Source: Thalassobacillus devorans
Lineage (GTDB): Bacteria > Bacillota > Bacilli > Bacillales > Halobacillaceae
Reading direction: 5' to 3'
Assembly (NCBI RefSeq): GCF_900176565.1
Contig: NZ_FXEH01000005.1
Coordinates: 1,079,384 to 1,143,383, forward strand
DNA length: 64,000 nucleotides
Both the position numbers and the translations under genes were made by a program. This document shows, piece after piece, positions 25,563 through 34,950 of this stretch (the stretch's first letter is position 1; every line of letters begins with the position of its first letter). The notes under the pieces are model-generated. The model was not told the DNA's origin. It was given only the letters and a program-made list of their open reading frames with translations, and did no database searches.

Positions 25563-26912
25563 TTAGAAAGATTGCAGGTATTCGCAGATCGTCTCGATTC
25601 CTTTTTCAAAATTGTCGAGGTGGAAATGTTCATTCGGCGCGTGAAGATTTTCCGTGGGGAGACCGAACCCCATCAGTACAACCGGCGCATCCAGTACCCG
25701 CGCAAAAACTTCAACAATCGGAATCGAGCCGCCTTCTTTCGGGAAGAGCGGACGGACGCCGTAAACTTTTTCGTATGCATCAGCGGCTTTCTGAATCATC
25801 GGATTCCGGGAATCAAGTGCTACAGGCTTCGCCTGGATGAACTGCTTTGTCGATACTTTGGCACCAGCGGGTTTGTGTTCCTCCAGGTGCTCTTCAATTA
25901 ATTCGTATACGCGTTGCGGATCCTGGTCACCCACCAGCCGGCAGCTGATTTTGGCACTCGCTTCTTTAGGAATAATCGTTTTGATACCTTCCCCTTGATA
26001 ACCCCCGGTCACCCCGTTGATCTCCAGCGTCGGGCGAATGCCGGTTTGTTCATGGAAGGTGAATCCGGACTCGCCGAATAATGCATCAAGGCCCAATTCC
26101 TGCTTCATCTCTTCTTCGTCAAAAGGAATTTCCGCTACTTCTTTCCGCAGTTGCTCTGTCGGTTCCGGCACCCCTTCATAAAAGCCTTCGACCGAAATTT
26201 TCCCATCTGCTTCATGGAGGGAATCAAGCAGGCGTACCAGCGCATGTACAGCATTAGGAACCGCTCCTCCGTAAGCACCGGAGTGAAGATCAGAATTGGC
26301 GGTCTTCACCTCGACTTCCATAGCAAGCGCACCGCGCAGGGAAGTACAAATCGCAGGCTGACCTTTTTCAATAAAGGATGTATCCGAAACGAGTACAGCA
26401 TCAGCAGCAAGCTTATCCACATTTGCGTCAATGAATGGACCGAGGTTCGGGCTCGCGATCTCCTCCTCCCCTTCAATACAGAATTTCACATTCACCGGGA
26501 AGATGCCATGCTCTTTTTTCAATAGTTCCAACGCTTTGATGTGCAGGAACAGCTGGCCTTTATCATCAGTCGCCCCGCGTGCAAAAATTTTGCCATCACG
26601 GATCACCGGCTCGAACGGCGGTGTTTCCCATAATTCTAATGGTTCCGGTGGCTGGACATCATAGTGGCCGTAGATGAGAACCGTCGGACGCCCCTCTGCA
26701 TGGAGCCAGTCGCCATAAACGATCGGATGCCCGTCTGTTTCAATGATTTCGACATGCTCCATGCCAATGTTTTTAAGTGCACCTGCGACCCATTCAGCCC
26801 CTTTTTTCACATCGTCCTTATGGGCTTCAACCGCGGAGATACTCGGAATTTTTAAAAACTCTTCCAGTTCATGCAAAAATGTTTCTTTATGTAACTGTAC
26901 CTTCTCCTTCAC
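25563..26912 (-). CDS. M20-family dipeptidase
   Basis: A 449-residue cytoplasmic metallopeptidase. Zinc ligands are seen in LIYGHYDVQP (His near 80), GATDDKGQ (Asp near 112), EGEEEIASP (catalytic Glu and ligand near 148), DTSFIEKG, and a late GFGLPTENLHAPNE with a ligand His. A lid domain with the SDLHSGAYGGAVPNA pattern sits in the middle. These features match the PepV-unlike M20/M25/M40 dipeptidases. I chose the GTG at 26912 because AGGAGG lies 7 nt upstream. Confidence 0.92.
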   Translation of the reverse strand: MKEKVQLHKETFLHELEEFLKIPSISAVEAHKDDVKKGAEWVAGALKNIGMEHVEIIETDGHPIVYGDWLHAEGRPTVLIYGHYDVQPPEPLELWETPPFEPVIRDGKIFARGATDDKGQLFLHIKALELLKKEHGIFPVNVKFCIEGEEEIASPNLGPFIDANVDKLAADAVLVSDTSFIEKGQPAICTSLRGALAMEVEVKTANSDLHSGAYGGAVPNAVHALVRLLDSLHEADGKISVEGFYEGVPEPTEQLRKEVAEIPFDEEEMKQELGLDALFGESGFTFHEQTGIRPTLEINGVTGGYQGEGIKTIIPKEASAKISCRLVGDQDPQRVYELIEEHLEEHKPAGAKVSTKQFIQAKPVALDSRNPMIQKAADAYEKVYGVRPLFPKEGGSIPIVEVFARVLDAPVVLMGFGLPTENLHAPNEHFHLDNFEKGIETICEYLQSF

Positions 26913-27097
26913 TGTATAACCTCCTTGTGTTCTTATTAATCCCATTATAAGCAATGCTAGATGTGCCCTTCCACTTTTCCCCCCTAAAGATGGCCTATTC
27001 CCGATGGGAAAATGGTTGGAATTAAAATAAAATCAGCATTTTTTCTGAAAATAAGGGAATGTCACGAGGATGAAAGATCAAAAGGAGGGCAAAAAGG

Positions 27098-27748
27098 ATG
27101 AAAAAGTATACTGGCTTAGCGATGTTGTTTCTATCTCTTCTTCTGCTGCTGGCAGCTTGTGGAGGAGACGAATCCAATAATAATGATTCCACTAATGAAG
27201 AAACGACTCAGGAAGAACAGACGGAAGGCGATTCTTCTAAGGAGAATGGCCAACCAGAAGATGACGATAATTCAACGCAGGGAGGTCATGGCGGAAACCA
27301 TATGTCCAGTGATGGAGATGTTCCGGAAGAGCTGAAAATTGCAGAAGACCCTGCCTTTAATGAAGGAGATACCGTCATCATCGAAGCAGAACATTCAGAA
27401 GGCGGAGAAACGATGATGAAAGGAGCTGAAGCAACGGTAACGGGAGCTTTTACCACGACGGCTTATGCCGTATCTTTCACTCCCACGGATGGCGGCGACC
27501 CGGTAACGAATCATAAATGGATCATCCATGAGGAATTGGAAGATCCAGGTGAAGCTCCACTAGAAGAAGGAACGGAGGTTACATTGAATGCTGATCATAT
27601 GGAAGGCATGAATGGCGCCAAGGCTACTATTGATACAGCTGAAGAAACAACTGTCTACATGCTCGACTTCACCACTGTCCATGGTGATCAGGAAGTGACC
27701 GACCATAAATGGGTCACCGAAGATGAATTGAGTGCTGCTGAAGAATAA
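27098..27748 (+). CDS. Lipoprotein with two DUF1541 (YdhK-like) repeats
   Basis: A 216-residue lipoprotein. The lipobox LLAAC ends the signal peptide at about residue 21. An Asn/Asp/Glu/Gly-rich linker (22-75) contains a His/Gly patch (GGHGGNHMSS). Two repeats follow, about 85-148 and 150-211; each has a GDTVIIEAEHSEGG or GTEVTLNADHMEGM strand with an MKGAxAT or MNGAKAT turn, and ends in HKWxxxEEL. Such proteins are extracytoplasmic; a metal-related role has been suggested from the His/Met content, but this is unproven. Confidence 0.85.
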   Translation: MKKYTGLAMLFLSLLLLLAACGGDESNNNDSTNEETTQEEQTEGDSSKENGQPEDDDNSTQGGHGGNHMSSDGDVPEELKIAEDPAFNEGDTVIIEAEHSEGGETMMKGAEATVTGAFTTTAYAVSFTPTDGGDPVTNHKWIIHEELEDPGEAPLEEGTEVTLNADHMEGMNGAKATIDTAEETTVYMLDFTTVHGDQEVTDHKWVTEDELSAAEE

Positions 27749-27769
27749 AAGGAAGCAGCATTACTATAC

Positions 27770-27800
27770 AACACGCTCGGATATAATCTGAGCGTGTTTT
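27770..27800 (+). terminator. Intrinsic terminator
   Basis: AACACGCTC/GAGCGTGTT, 9-bp stem, 11-nt loop, then TT. Confidence 0.8.
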
Positions 27801-27879
27801 CATCCTTGATAGACACGTAGTTTGATATCCCTCAAATGTGGAATGAATAAAGAAAAACGCCAGAAAGGATGGAAAGCGT

Positions 27880-29001
27880 ATGAGCGAACCTTTACACTAT
27901 TTTCCGAAAAGCTATGAAGAATCACGCGCTGCATTTCGCAGCCATCTCGATAAAATCAAAGAAAAGTGGCCGGAGGCTGAACTGATTAGTGAAACCATCA
28001 GCGCCGGAGAAGATAATACCATCGATATGATCTATGCGAATGCCCGCAAATCCAAGGACCAGGTCCTTTTTTTCACTTCCGGTGAGCACGGAATCGAGGG
28101 ATATGCCGGGGCAGCGGTCATTCACTTATTCGTAGATGAGTATTTGGATCAAATGGACCCGGACACGACGGGTATCTGTCTGATTCATGGGCTCAACCCA
28201 TGGGGAATGCGGAACTTCCGCCGCGTCAACGAAAACAACGTTGACTTGAACCGCAACCAGCTCTATGATGAGGATTCTGTCCCTGAAGACGTCAACAAAT
28301 ATTATGAAAAAGAAAGTGAACTCTTTTTACCGAACGGAACAATCACCGACCTGACAAAAGATAAAAATGAGCTGCACGCCCAGCTGACGAAAGCATTAGC
28401 CAAGGAAGGCTACAGCGCCATCAAAGAAGCGAAAGGCATGGGGCAGTTCGAATTCGAAAAAGGCGTCTATTACGGCGGAAATAAAGAAGAAGAATCGGCT
28501 GCGTTCCTGAAAAAGATGCAGCACAGGTTATTGTCGGATTACTCAAAAGTCATTCACATGGACTGGCATACCGCACTCGGCCCAACCAATGAAATTACGA
28601 TGGTCGCTTCAGAACTCGAAGAACGCGATGAAGATGAACTGAAATCCTTTTATGGAATTAAAAATATCCAGAAGTTCACACCGAAAAAAGTAAAAGGAGA
28701 TTCCACCAACCATTTTCATAAACTCAGAAAGGAAGAATATCCAGACACCGAACTTTTTTCCGCCTTATTCGAATTCGGCACCTTCGGCGAAGGGAAAAAA
28801 GCAGAGTTACGGGAGTTTACGACGATCGTTCTCGAAAATCGGCTATACTGGGAAGGTGCCGAAAAAGAAGAAGACCGGCAGTGGATTCTTGATGAGTTCA
28901 AAGCGATGTTCTATCCACAAGAGCAAGAGTGGCGGGAAGCTGTTTTGAAAGAAGGGCGTTTTGGCATCGAAGCAGTTTTGAAAAAGGAAGAGATTATCTA
29001 A
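27880..29001 (+). CDS. DUF2817 (M14-like) peptidase
   Basis: A 373-residue protein of the DUF2817 family, which belongs to the zinc carboxypeptidase clan. SGEHGIEGYAG near 67-77 supplies the HxxE ligands, VDLNRNQ near 121-127 the substrate-binding Arg, and HMDWHTALGP near 226-236 the third ligand. No signal peptide, so a cytoplasmic amidase or peptidase is likely. AAAGGATGG precedes the ATG. A perfect palindromic terminator follows. Confidence 0.85.
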   Translation: MSEPLHYFPKSYEESRAAFRSHLDKIKEKWPEAELISETISAGEDNTIDMIYANARKSKDQVLFFTSGEHGIEGYAGAAVIHLFVDEYLDQMDPDTTGICLIHGLNPWGMRNFRRVNENNVDLNRNQLYDEDSVPEDVNKYYEKESELFLPNGTITDLTKDKNELHAQLTKALAKEGYSAIKEAKGMGQFEFEKGVYYGGNKEEESAAFLKKMQHRLLSDYSKVIHMDWHTALGPTNEITMVASELEERDEDELKSFYGIKNIQKFTPKKVKGDSTNHFHKLRKEEYPDTELFSALFEFGTFGEGKKAELREFTTIVLENRLYWEGAEKEEDRQWILDEFKAMFYPQEQEWREAVLKEGRFGIEAVLKKEEII

Positions 29002-29004
29002 CAG

Positions 29005-29032
29005 ACAGAGCTGGCGCCAGCTCTGTTTTTTT
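29005..29032 (+). terminator. Intrinsic terminator, perfect palindrome
   Basis: ACAGAGCTGGC immediately followed by GCCAGCTCTGT, then seven T. Confidence 0.92.
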
Positions 29033-29114
29033 GTGTGTGCATAAAATCTGCATATTTTCCGGGTAAGCATCTTAAACAGGCGAATCCTAAAAGTAACATT
29101 CGGAGGTGTTATCC

Positions 29115-30437
29115 ATGTCTGATTATAGAAAGAACAGCTTATCCTTGATTGGTACGGTAGGCCTCGGCACAGGTGTCATGATCAGTGCCGGGATTTTTGC
29201 ACTGCTCGGTCAGGTGGCCGAACTTTCCGGTTCCTGGTTTCCCCTTATTTTTATCATAGGGGGCATCGTTACAGGTTTCAGCGCTTATTCTTATGTGAAA
29301 ATGAGCACGGAATTTCCATCGGCCGGCGGTATTGGCATGTTTTTAGTAAAAGCGTACGGGAAAGGAACGTTGACAGCTGCCGCTGCTTTGCTGATGGCTT
29401 TTTCCATGGTGATCAACCAAAGCCTGGTGGCAAGGACGTTCGGGACTTATACGCTGCAATTATTCGGCATCGACGCGTCAAGTTTTCTCGTCCCGTTGTT
29501 GGGTGTTGGGTTACTGACGTTTGCTTTCCTGGTCAATATATCAGGGAATGAATTCATTCAGACGTTTACTTCGATCGTGTCTCTACTAAAAATTGTAGGG
29601 CTTGCGATTTTTGCGATTGGCGGTTTATGGGTTGCCGGTTTTTCCTTCTCCCCCGCTGAGGGTGGAGGGGAGACCCCGCAGACGACCATCGCCACCATCA
29701 TCGCTTCAGTCGCATTGACTATTCTGTCGTTCAAAGGGTTTACGACGATTACCAATAGTGGATCGGAAATCGTCAATCCGAAGAAAAACATTGGCCGGGC
29801 GATTATCATTTCGATACTAATCAGTCTGGTTATTTACTTGTTATTAGCCTGGGCGGTGTCGAGCAACCTTCCACTCGACCGGATCATTGAAGCGAAAGAT
29901 TACGCTCTGGCTGAAGCAGCACGACCTGCTTTCGGCAGTCTCGGGTTATGGTTTACAGTTATTATCGCCATTATCGCTACCATTTCCGGTATCATAGCGA
30001 GCGTATTTGCCGTTTCCCGGATGTTGGCGATGTTGACAGATATGAAGCTTATCCCGCATAAGCATTTCGGGATGCCTGGAAGAATTCAGAAACACACGCT
30101 TGTCTATACGATAGTCTTTGCGATGGTACTGACGATATTTTTCGACCTAAGCAGGATCGCATCGATGGGAGCTATCCTTTATCTCGTTATGGATATGATT
30201 GTTCACTGGGGTGTGTACAAGCATTTACGAGAAAAAGTGAATGCCAGCACAGGGGTGGTTTTAACCGCGCTAATGCTTGATGCAATTGTGTTAGGCGCCT
30301 TTTTGTGGGTGAAATTGACAACAGACCTGCTGGTTGTTGCCGTTTCTGTTGTGTTTATCATACTAATCTTTATTGGGGAAAGATGGTTCCTTAACAATGC
30401 CGCTCCCGAGGAAGAGGATTCTGGCCACGACCATTAA
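29115..30437 (+). CDS. APC-superfamily amino acid permease
   Basis: A 440-residue transporter with twelve predicted helices. The N-terminal helix GTVGLGTGVMISAGIFALLG carries the substrate-backbone-binding GxG segment of APC transporters. A charged KNPKK-like loop (GSEIVNPKKNIGRAI) follows helix 6. The C-terminus is acidic with DSGHDH. The substrate is not readable. I chose the ATG at 29115 (CGGAGG, 8 nt upstream); the GTG at 29106 overlaps that site. Confidence 0.87.
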   Translation: MSDYRKNSLSLIGTVGLGTGVMISAGIFALLGQVAELSGSWFPLIFIIGGIVTGFSAYSYVKMSTEFPSAGGIGMFLVKAYGKGTLTAAAALLMAFSMVINQSLVARTFGTYTLQLFGIDASSFLVPLLGVGLLTFAFLVNISGNEFIQTFTSIVSLLKIVGLAIFAIGGLWVAGFSFSPAEGGGETPQTTIATIIASVALTILSFKGFTTITNSGSEIVNPKKNIGRAIIISILISLVIYLLLAWAVSSNLPLDRIIEAKDYALAEAARPAFGSLGLWFTVIIAIIATISGIIASVFAVSRMLAMLTDMKLIPHKHFGMPGRIQKHTLVYTIVFAMVLTIFFDLSRIASMGAILYLVMDMIVHWGVYKHLREKVNASTGVVLTALMLDAIVLGAFLWVKLTTDLLVVAVSVVFIILIFIGERWFLNNAAPEEEDSGHDH

Positions 30438-30497
30438 ACAAATGTCTGTCATTGTCTGTCCCCCGTTTGCATAGTCTCTTACAAAGGGGGACAGGCG

Positions 30498-30848
30498 ATG
30501 ACGACAATGAAACTGATCCGCTATTTAGTTGCTTTTGTATTCCTGACGTCCGCATTGATGAAGCTGCTAAACTCAGAGATGGGGAGTGTGTTTATAAACC
30601 TGGGACTACCAAGCCCGGTCCAATTGATGTACGCGGTTGCTACGGCTGAATTAGTTGCTGGCATTCTATTGATTATGGGCAGATATATTAAATACGCGAC
30701 GATGGTTTTAATGTTCATTATTACTGCCGCCATTATATTGACAAAAATCCCCGCTTTGCATGGCGGGTTTGTACATGCTTTGTTCAGCGCCAGGCTGGAT
30801 GTTCTCCTGTTAGGTTTACTGATTATCCTTTACCGCAATCATCCATAA
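30498..30848 (+). CDS. DoxX-family membrane protein
   Basis: A 116-residue protein with four helices: RYLVAFVFLTSALMKLL, LMYAVATAELVAGILLIMG, a third helix ending in LTKIP, and a C-terminal helix LDVLLLGLLIILY. The pattern (SALMKLL in helix 1 and AELVAGILLI in helix 2) is typical of DoxX proteins, some of which take part in thiol redox stress. GGGGGACAGGCG precedes the ATG. The gene is closed by a terminator. Confidence 0.82.
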   Translation: MTTMKLIRYLVAFVFLTSALMKLLNSEMGSVFINLGLPSPVQLMYAVATAELVAGILLIMGRYIKYATMVLMFIITAAIILTKIPALHGGFVHALFSARLDVLLLGLLIILYRNHP

Positions 30849-30859
30849 GAACAACCTTA

Positions 30860-30884
30860 AGTCCCTCTCCAGGGACTTTTTTTA
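30860..30884 (+). terminator. Intrinsic terminator
   Basis: AAGTCCCT/AGGGACTT with a CTCC loop and a T-run. Confidence 0.9.
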
Positions 30885-30901
30885 TGCAGTAAATTAAAGT
30901 T

Positions 30902-31031
30902 TGTAAGATTTTCTTACAACAATGATGATATAATTACTATTATCCTCTACAATCAACATATTAAAAGGTATATCAGCATACACAAACCCTATAAACCCCT
31001 CATATAATAGAATATGTAAACTTTCCTTACA
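30902..31031 (+). promoter_or_regulatory. tnrA control region with two TnrA/GlnR boxes
   Basis: Two sites match TGTNAN7TNACA perfectly: TGTAAGATTTTCTTACA (30902-30918) and TGTAAACTTTCCTTACA (31015-31031). A TACAAT -10 box at 30948-30953 puts box 1 about 50 bp upstream of its start point, the spacing known for TnrA-activated promoters. A second TATAAT at 31003-31008 places box 2 over its start point, the arrangement expected for repression by GlnR. The start points are inferred. Confidence 0.85.
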
Positions 31032-31075
31032 TGAAATAGAACAGAAATGATCACGGTTTGGGGGTGTCATTCGCT

Positions 31076-31381
31076 TTGACTTCTTATAAAGATAAAAAAG
31101 TAATAACAATCGGTGTTGTCCATGAGCTTACCGGTTTATCGGAACGGCAAATCCGCTATTACGAAGAACGCGGGCTGGTCTTCCCGGATCGCAGCAAAAA
31201 AGGGACCCGAAAATATTCCTTCCACGACGTAGAACTGCTGATGGATATTGCCAACAAGCGCGAGGAAGGCGTACAGACATATGAAATCAGACAGGATATG
31301 AAAAAAGAAGAGAAAAAACGCCAGGTACGCGAAGAAATGCTCCGCGGCCAGTTGAATGCGCACTTTAACATGCGTAAATAA
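31076..31381 (+). CDS. tnrA: Global nitrogen regulator TnrA
   Basis: A 101-residue MerR-family regulator. The winged helix is at about 10-75 ([44 protein letters not shown]). The C-terminus ends in [12 protein letters not shown], the segment through which feedback-inhibited glutamine synthetase binds TnrA and which separates TnrA from GlnR. TnrA activates nitrogen-scavenging genes when nitrogen is limiting. I chose the TTG at 31076, with GGGGGTG 9 nt upstream; a GTG at 31064 is the alternative. Confidence 0.95.
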   Translation: MTSYKDKKVITIGVVHELTGLSERQIRYYEERGLVFPDRSKKGTRKYSFHDVELLMDIANKREEGVQTYEIRQDMKKEEKKRQVREEMLRGQLNAHFNMRK

Positions 31382-31386
31382 TTACA

Positions 31387-31500
31387 AAAGCGCAAGCGCC
31401 TTGCTCACCCCCGACAAGCTTAAGACAAGACTCGGCGTGACGGTCTTTGTCACAGAGAGGATTGACTTAAGACCTCGAGGGGGTAGGCGCTGGAGCTGGA
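31387..31500. repeat. Folded dispersed-repeat-like element
   Basis: The termini pair as AGCGCC (31395-31400) with GGCGCT (31486-31491), then ACCCCC (31407-31412) with GGGGGT (31479-31484), then CTTAAG (31419-31424) with CTTAAG (31466-31471). The apex is GTGAC (31437-31441) with GTCAC (31449-31453). There is no open frame. The nested arms and sharp borders look like a mobile palindromic repeat. Only one copy is present in this window. Confidence 0.6.
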
Positions 31501-31556
31501 TGTAACCCACCACGTAAAGTTGACAAAAAAGTTTTATAATTTCCTAGACATTAAGA

Positions 31557-31600
31557 AGAAGGCTGACACAAAACAGTCCTGCCATTTTGTATCAGCCTTC
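31557..31600 (-). terminator. Long hairpin terminator
   Basis: AAGGCTGA-C-ACAAAA pairs with TTTTGT-A-TCAGCCTT with one mismatch. It lies just after the lactate-oxidase family gene on the minus strand. Confidence 0.75.
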
Positions 31601-31602
31601 GG

Positions 31603-32769
31603 TTAGTCTGCTTTTTTGAGGATGGACGAGTCCATTTCCCGTACTGAACTCTCCCCTGTCAAAGCCAGGGTGATGTCCAAATCTGCAATCATATTTTGCA
31701 GCACTTCTTTTACACCTTGCTGTCCCGCTGCTGCCAGGCCATACATACACGGCCTTCCTACAAGAACGGCTTTTGCTCCTAAGGCCATCGCTTTGATAAT
31801 ATCAGAACCTCGCCTGATGCCACTGTCCATCAGGACGGGAATCTTATCCTGGATAACTCCGCAGACTCCAGGCAATGCATCAAGCGCTCCTATTGCTCCG
31901 TCTACCTGGCGTCCGCCATGGTTGGATACAATGACGCCATCCGCTCCATATTCTACTGCCCGTTTCGCATCATCCGGGTGCAGAATTCCCTTTAGAATAA
32001 TGGGCAGGTTCGTATTCGCCTTCAAAAAGGCAATATCCTCCCACGTTAAACCAGCGTTGCCGAACACCTGTGTCCAGAGCATGATGGCGGCTTCCGGGTC
32101 TTCCTTTGGATGTTTCTCCAGCTTGGAACAAAATGCCGGATCCGTAAAATAATTTCCGACACCTTCTCCTAATAAAAACGGCAGGTATACATTTTTCAAA
32201 TCCTTTTCCCGCCAGGCCATCATAGGCGTATCCAGTGTCACAACGATGGCCGTGTATCCGGAAGCTTCGGCTCGTTTCAAAAAGCTGGCAGCGATGTCCG
32301 GATCATTACTCCAGTATAATTGAAACCAACGAGGGGAATCCCCCATCTCTTCCGCAATTTTCTCCATAGGCGTCGTCGAAGCACTACTTGCAATGAAAGG
32401 AACACCAAGCTCCGCACACGCTCTTGCCGAACCCAGATCACCTTCTTCATGAATGATCGACTGCACCCCGATTGGTGCATGAAGGACTGGAAACGGGTAT
32501 GTATCACCAAACAGACGGACATGTAAATCACGCTTCTCTACATTTCGGAGCATCCTCGGTACAAGCTCCCAACGATCAAAGGCGTTAAGGTTGGCCTGCA
32601 TGGTTTTACCCGCACCAGCGCCGGCTGCTACATAATCATAAGGACCATCTTCCAGTGCTTCTCTTGCCTTTTCTTCCCATTCCTCGCAAACAACCGGAAG
32701 ACGATTGGGGTCAGGCTGCTGCATCGTCTGATATAAACGAAACTGTACTTGATTTCCAAAGTTCTGCAT
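31603..32769 (-). CDS. FMN-dependent alpha-hydroxy-acid oxidase/dehydrogenase (lactate 2-monooxygenase-like)
   Basis: A 388-residue TIM-barrel flavoprotein. The family signature SNHGGRQVDG (about 282-291) holds the catalytic His and substrate-binding Arg; ILKGILHPDD carries the FMN-binding Lys, and DSGIRRGSD and VGRPCMYGL form the phosphate site. Length and the N-terminal extension (YDYVAAGAGAGKTMQANLNAF) fit lactate 2-monooxygenase and its relatives. It should oxidise lactate or another 2-hydroxy acid. AAGGAGTG precedes the ATG. Confidence 0.9.
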   Translation of the reverse strand: MQNFGNQVQFRLYQTMQQPDPNRLPVVCEEWEEKAREALEDGPYDYVAAGAGAGKTMQANLNAFDRWELVPRMLRNVEKRDLHVRLFGDTYPFPVLHAPIGVQSIIHEEGDLGSARACAELGVPFIASSASTTPMEKIAEEMGDSPRWFQLYWSNDPDIAASFLKRAEASGYTAIVVTLDTPMMAWREKDLKNVYLPFLLGEGVGNYFTDPAFCSKLEKHPKEDPEAAIMLWTQVFGNAGLTWEDIAFLKANTNLPIILKGILHPDDAKRAVEYGADGVIVSNHGGRQVDGAIGALDALPGVCGVIQDKIPVLMDSGIRRGSDIIKAMALGAKAVLVGRPCMYGLAAAGQQGVKEVLQNMIADLDITLALTGESSVREMDSSILKKAD

Positions 32770-32925
32770 GCATACACTCCTTTTTTAAATTACGGTTCAC
32801 ACTTATGTCTGATTATTCTGTCTATTTTTAGCATACCGATGATGTGAAAAAATGGCAACTACGTATAAACCAGCTTACATATTCCTGCATAAAGAAAACT
32901 TCAGTGAAAGGATCTCCTCACTGGT

Positions 32926-32955
32926 AAAAAAACCCTTTCCATCATCAGAAAGGGT
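32926..32955 (-). terminator. Intrinsic terminator after the mutS2-like gene
   Basis: ACCCTTTC/GAAAGGGT, 8-bp stem, followed by seven T on the minus strand. The rest of the 220-bp gap holds nothing else I can name. Confidence 0.85.
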
Positions 32956-32993
32956 CAGTAGTCATTCCAACTCTTAAATTAATAACATTTCGT

Positions 32994-34916
32994 TTAGAAA
33001 TCATCGTCGGTCTCAATTGTCAGACCTTCCACATGTTTACGATCAAGCTCCTTGGTAACTTTGCGGTATTCCTTAGATTGAAAGATGATATCAAAATCGT
33101 AATCAGGGGGATATAGATCCTGAGCTTTAATGTACAGCTCCAGTCGTTTATAGTTCATTTTCAGCTTTTTATCCTGCTGCTGTACGATGTAATTTCCACT
33201 TTCATCTGGACCTTTATAAACAATGGCTGTTTCCCCTGTTGCTTTAATCTTCACATTATCACCCATATTAAAACGGGAGAATGTTACCTCTCGCTTAGGA
33301 GCAGCGTTCTTTTTCTTGTAACGTGCCACGTTTATCTGTTGTTTCATTTCATTAGAATTGAGCACTTCTTGATCTATCGTATACTCCTTTGTTTCGTGAT
33401 AGGTAACTTCATGGGCACGCTGGATGATGGAAGGGTGAAGACCCAACTTTAATGCAATTTGAAATGCCTGACTATCCCCCGATTCCCCAATCACCAATCG
33501 ATAGGTCGGTTGTAATGTCTCCAAATCAAAGGACATGGAGCCATTAATAAAATCATTACGCTGATGAGCGAGCTCTTTCATCTCCGTAAAATGGGTCGTA
33601 ACCATTAATTTCGCTTTCTTGGCCACCAACTGCTCCAAAATAGCCTGAGCAAGACCCATCCCTTCATTGGGCTCTGTGCCTGAACCAATTTCATCAATTA
33701 ATGCCAAGGTTCCCGGTCGAGCATGTTGTAAGATGTCAACGATATTGACAAGCCTTGAACTAAAAGTACTTAAATTGGCCTCAATGCTTTGTCCGTCGCC
33801 AATGTCGCAAAAAATATCATCAAATATCATCACCTGGGATTCTGGACTGGCTGGAATCCATAAGCCTGCCTGGGCCATCATCGTTAATAGACCAGTCGTT
33901 TTAAGGGTCACAGTTTTCCCACCAGTATTAGGACCTGTAATTATCAACGCTTGCTCCTCCGGTTTCATTTCGATGGTCAATGGTACAGCTTCCTTCCCTA
34001 ATTGGAGATGACGGGCCTCAATCAGGGAGATCTGATCATCCCTATTTAGCCCTGGCATATCAGCCTCTATATGAACAGCGTATTTAGCCTTTGCGAAAAT
34101 GACGTCATACTGATGCATGACATCAATTGCTATAAGGATTTCCTGCTTGTATTCGAGGACAGCCCCCGTCAGGTAGTACAATATTTGTTCAACTTCATGC
34201 TGCTCAGACAGTTTCATATATTCAATCATGTCTTGCCGCTCTGTCAGTTCCTTTGGTTCTATGAATACGGTTGCGCCTGAAGAGGAGGTATCAATTACGG
34301 AACCCTTTACTTTCTGGCGATATTCACGCTTGACCGGAAGAGTAAGTCGACCATTTTTCTCTATAATTATATATTCTTGCAACAAAGAAGATTGTTTTTT
34401 CAACACTTCTTGTGCACGATTTTTCAGCTTTGTCTGTTCTGTCTGTAAATCACGCCTGAGTTTTAATAGCGTTTTGGATGCATAGTCATCGATTCTTCCA
34501 TTTTTCAAGCACCTTCGTAATTCCTCCTCCAGAAAGGTTAAGTCTGACATGGAATCAACGTAGACGGAAATCGTCGGGGCAACATATCCTTTATCATTCA
34601 TAAACCGCTTCAGCTTGCGACAATGATCCAAAAACTCAATAATCCCTTGAAGGGAACCGACTGGAAGGTAACGTCCTTTCTCTCCTTCTTCCAGGGAACG
34701 GATAACAGAATCCAAAGAATGAATTGGGACACTGGAATTAAGACGCAATATTGCGATAGCCTCACCAATTTCCTGGAAAGAACGTTCAATGTGTCTTTTA
34801 TCTACCATAGGTGTTAATTCACGTATCGTCTGCTTTCCTTTGTGTGTCAGTGCGTAAGAAGCAATCTCTTCGATAATTTGATTAAACCCTAAATCATTCA
34901 TCGCTTTTTTATTCAC
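32994..34916 (-). CDS. MutS2-like ATPase lacking the Smr domain
   Basis: A 640-residue MutS2 relative. An N-terminal helical lever and clamp region (about 1-290, with a coiled coil near 150-260) is followed by the ABC-type ATPase: Walker A GPNTGGKT (328-335), the IGDGQSIEANLSTFS signature (372-386), Walker B LALIDEIGSGTEPNEG (404-419) and a TTHFTEMKEL H-loop. A KOW-like segment near 545-600 (NMGDNVKIKATGETAIVYKG) follows, and the protein ends there. Standard MutS2 is about 785 residues and ends in an Smr nuclease. It is not the usual housekeeping copy by length, and it sits behind a leader-peptide attenuator. Confidence 0.9.
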   Translation of the reverse strand: MNKKAMNDLGFNQIIEEIASYALTHKGKQTIRELTPMVDKRHIERSFQEIGEAIAILRLNSSVPIHSLDSVIRSLEEGEKGRYLPVGSLQGIIEFLDHCRKLKRFMNDKGYVAPTISVYVDSMSDLTFLEEELRRCLKNGRIDDYASKTLLKLRRDLQTEQTKLKNRAQEVLKKQSSLLQEYIIIEKNGRLTLPVKREYRQKVKGSVIDTSSSGATVFIEPKELTERQDMIEYMKLSEQHEVEQILYYLTGAVLEYKQEILIAIDVMHQYDVIFAKAKYAVHIEADMPGLNRDDQISLIEARHLQLGKEAVPLTIEMKPEEQALIITGPNTGGKTVTLKTTGLLTMMAQAGLWIPASPESQVMIFDDIFCDIGDGQSIEANLSTFSSRLVNIVDILQHARPGTLALIDEIGSGTEPNEGMGLAQAILEQLVAKKAKLMVTTHFTEMKELAHQRNDFINGSMSFDLETLQPTYRLVIGESGDSQAFQIALKLGLHPSIIQRAHEVTYHETKEYTIDQEVLNSNEMKQQINVARYKKKNAAPKREVTFSRFNMGDNVKIKATGETAIVYKGPDESGNYIVQQQDKKLKMNYKRLELYIKAQDLYPPDYDFDIIFQSKEYRKVTKELDRKHVEGLTIETDDDF

Positions 34917-34950
34917 TTTCCATAAGCTCCTTAATTATTTAATTAGTTAA

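Noticed and set aside
31520-31540. TTGACA followed by TATAAT
   Set aside because: The spacer is only 9 bp, too short for a sigma-A promoter, and no plus-strand gene follows.
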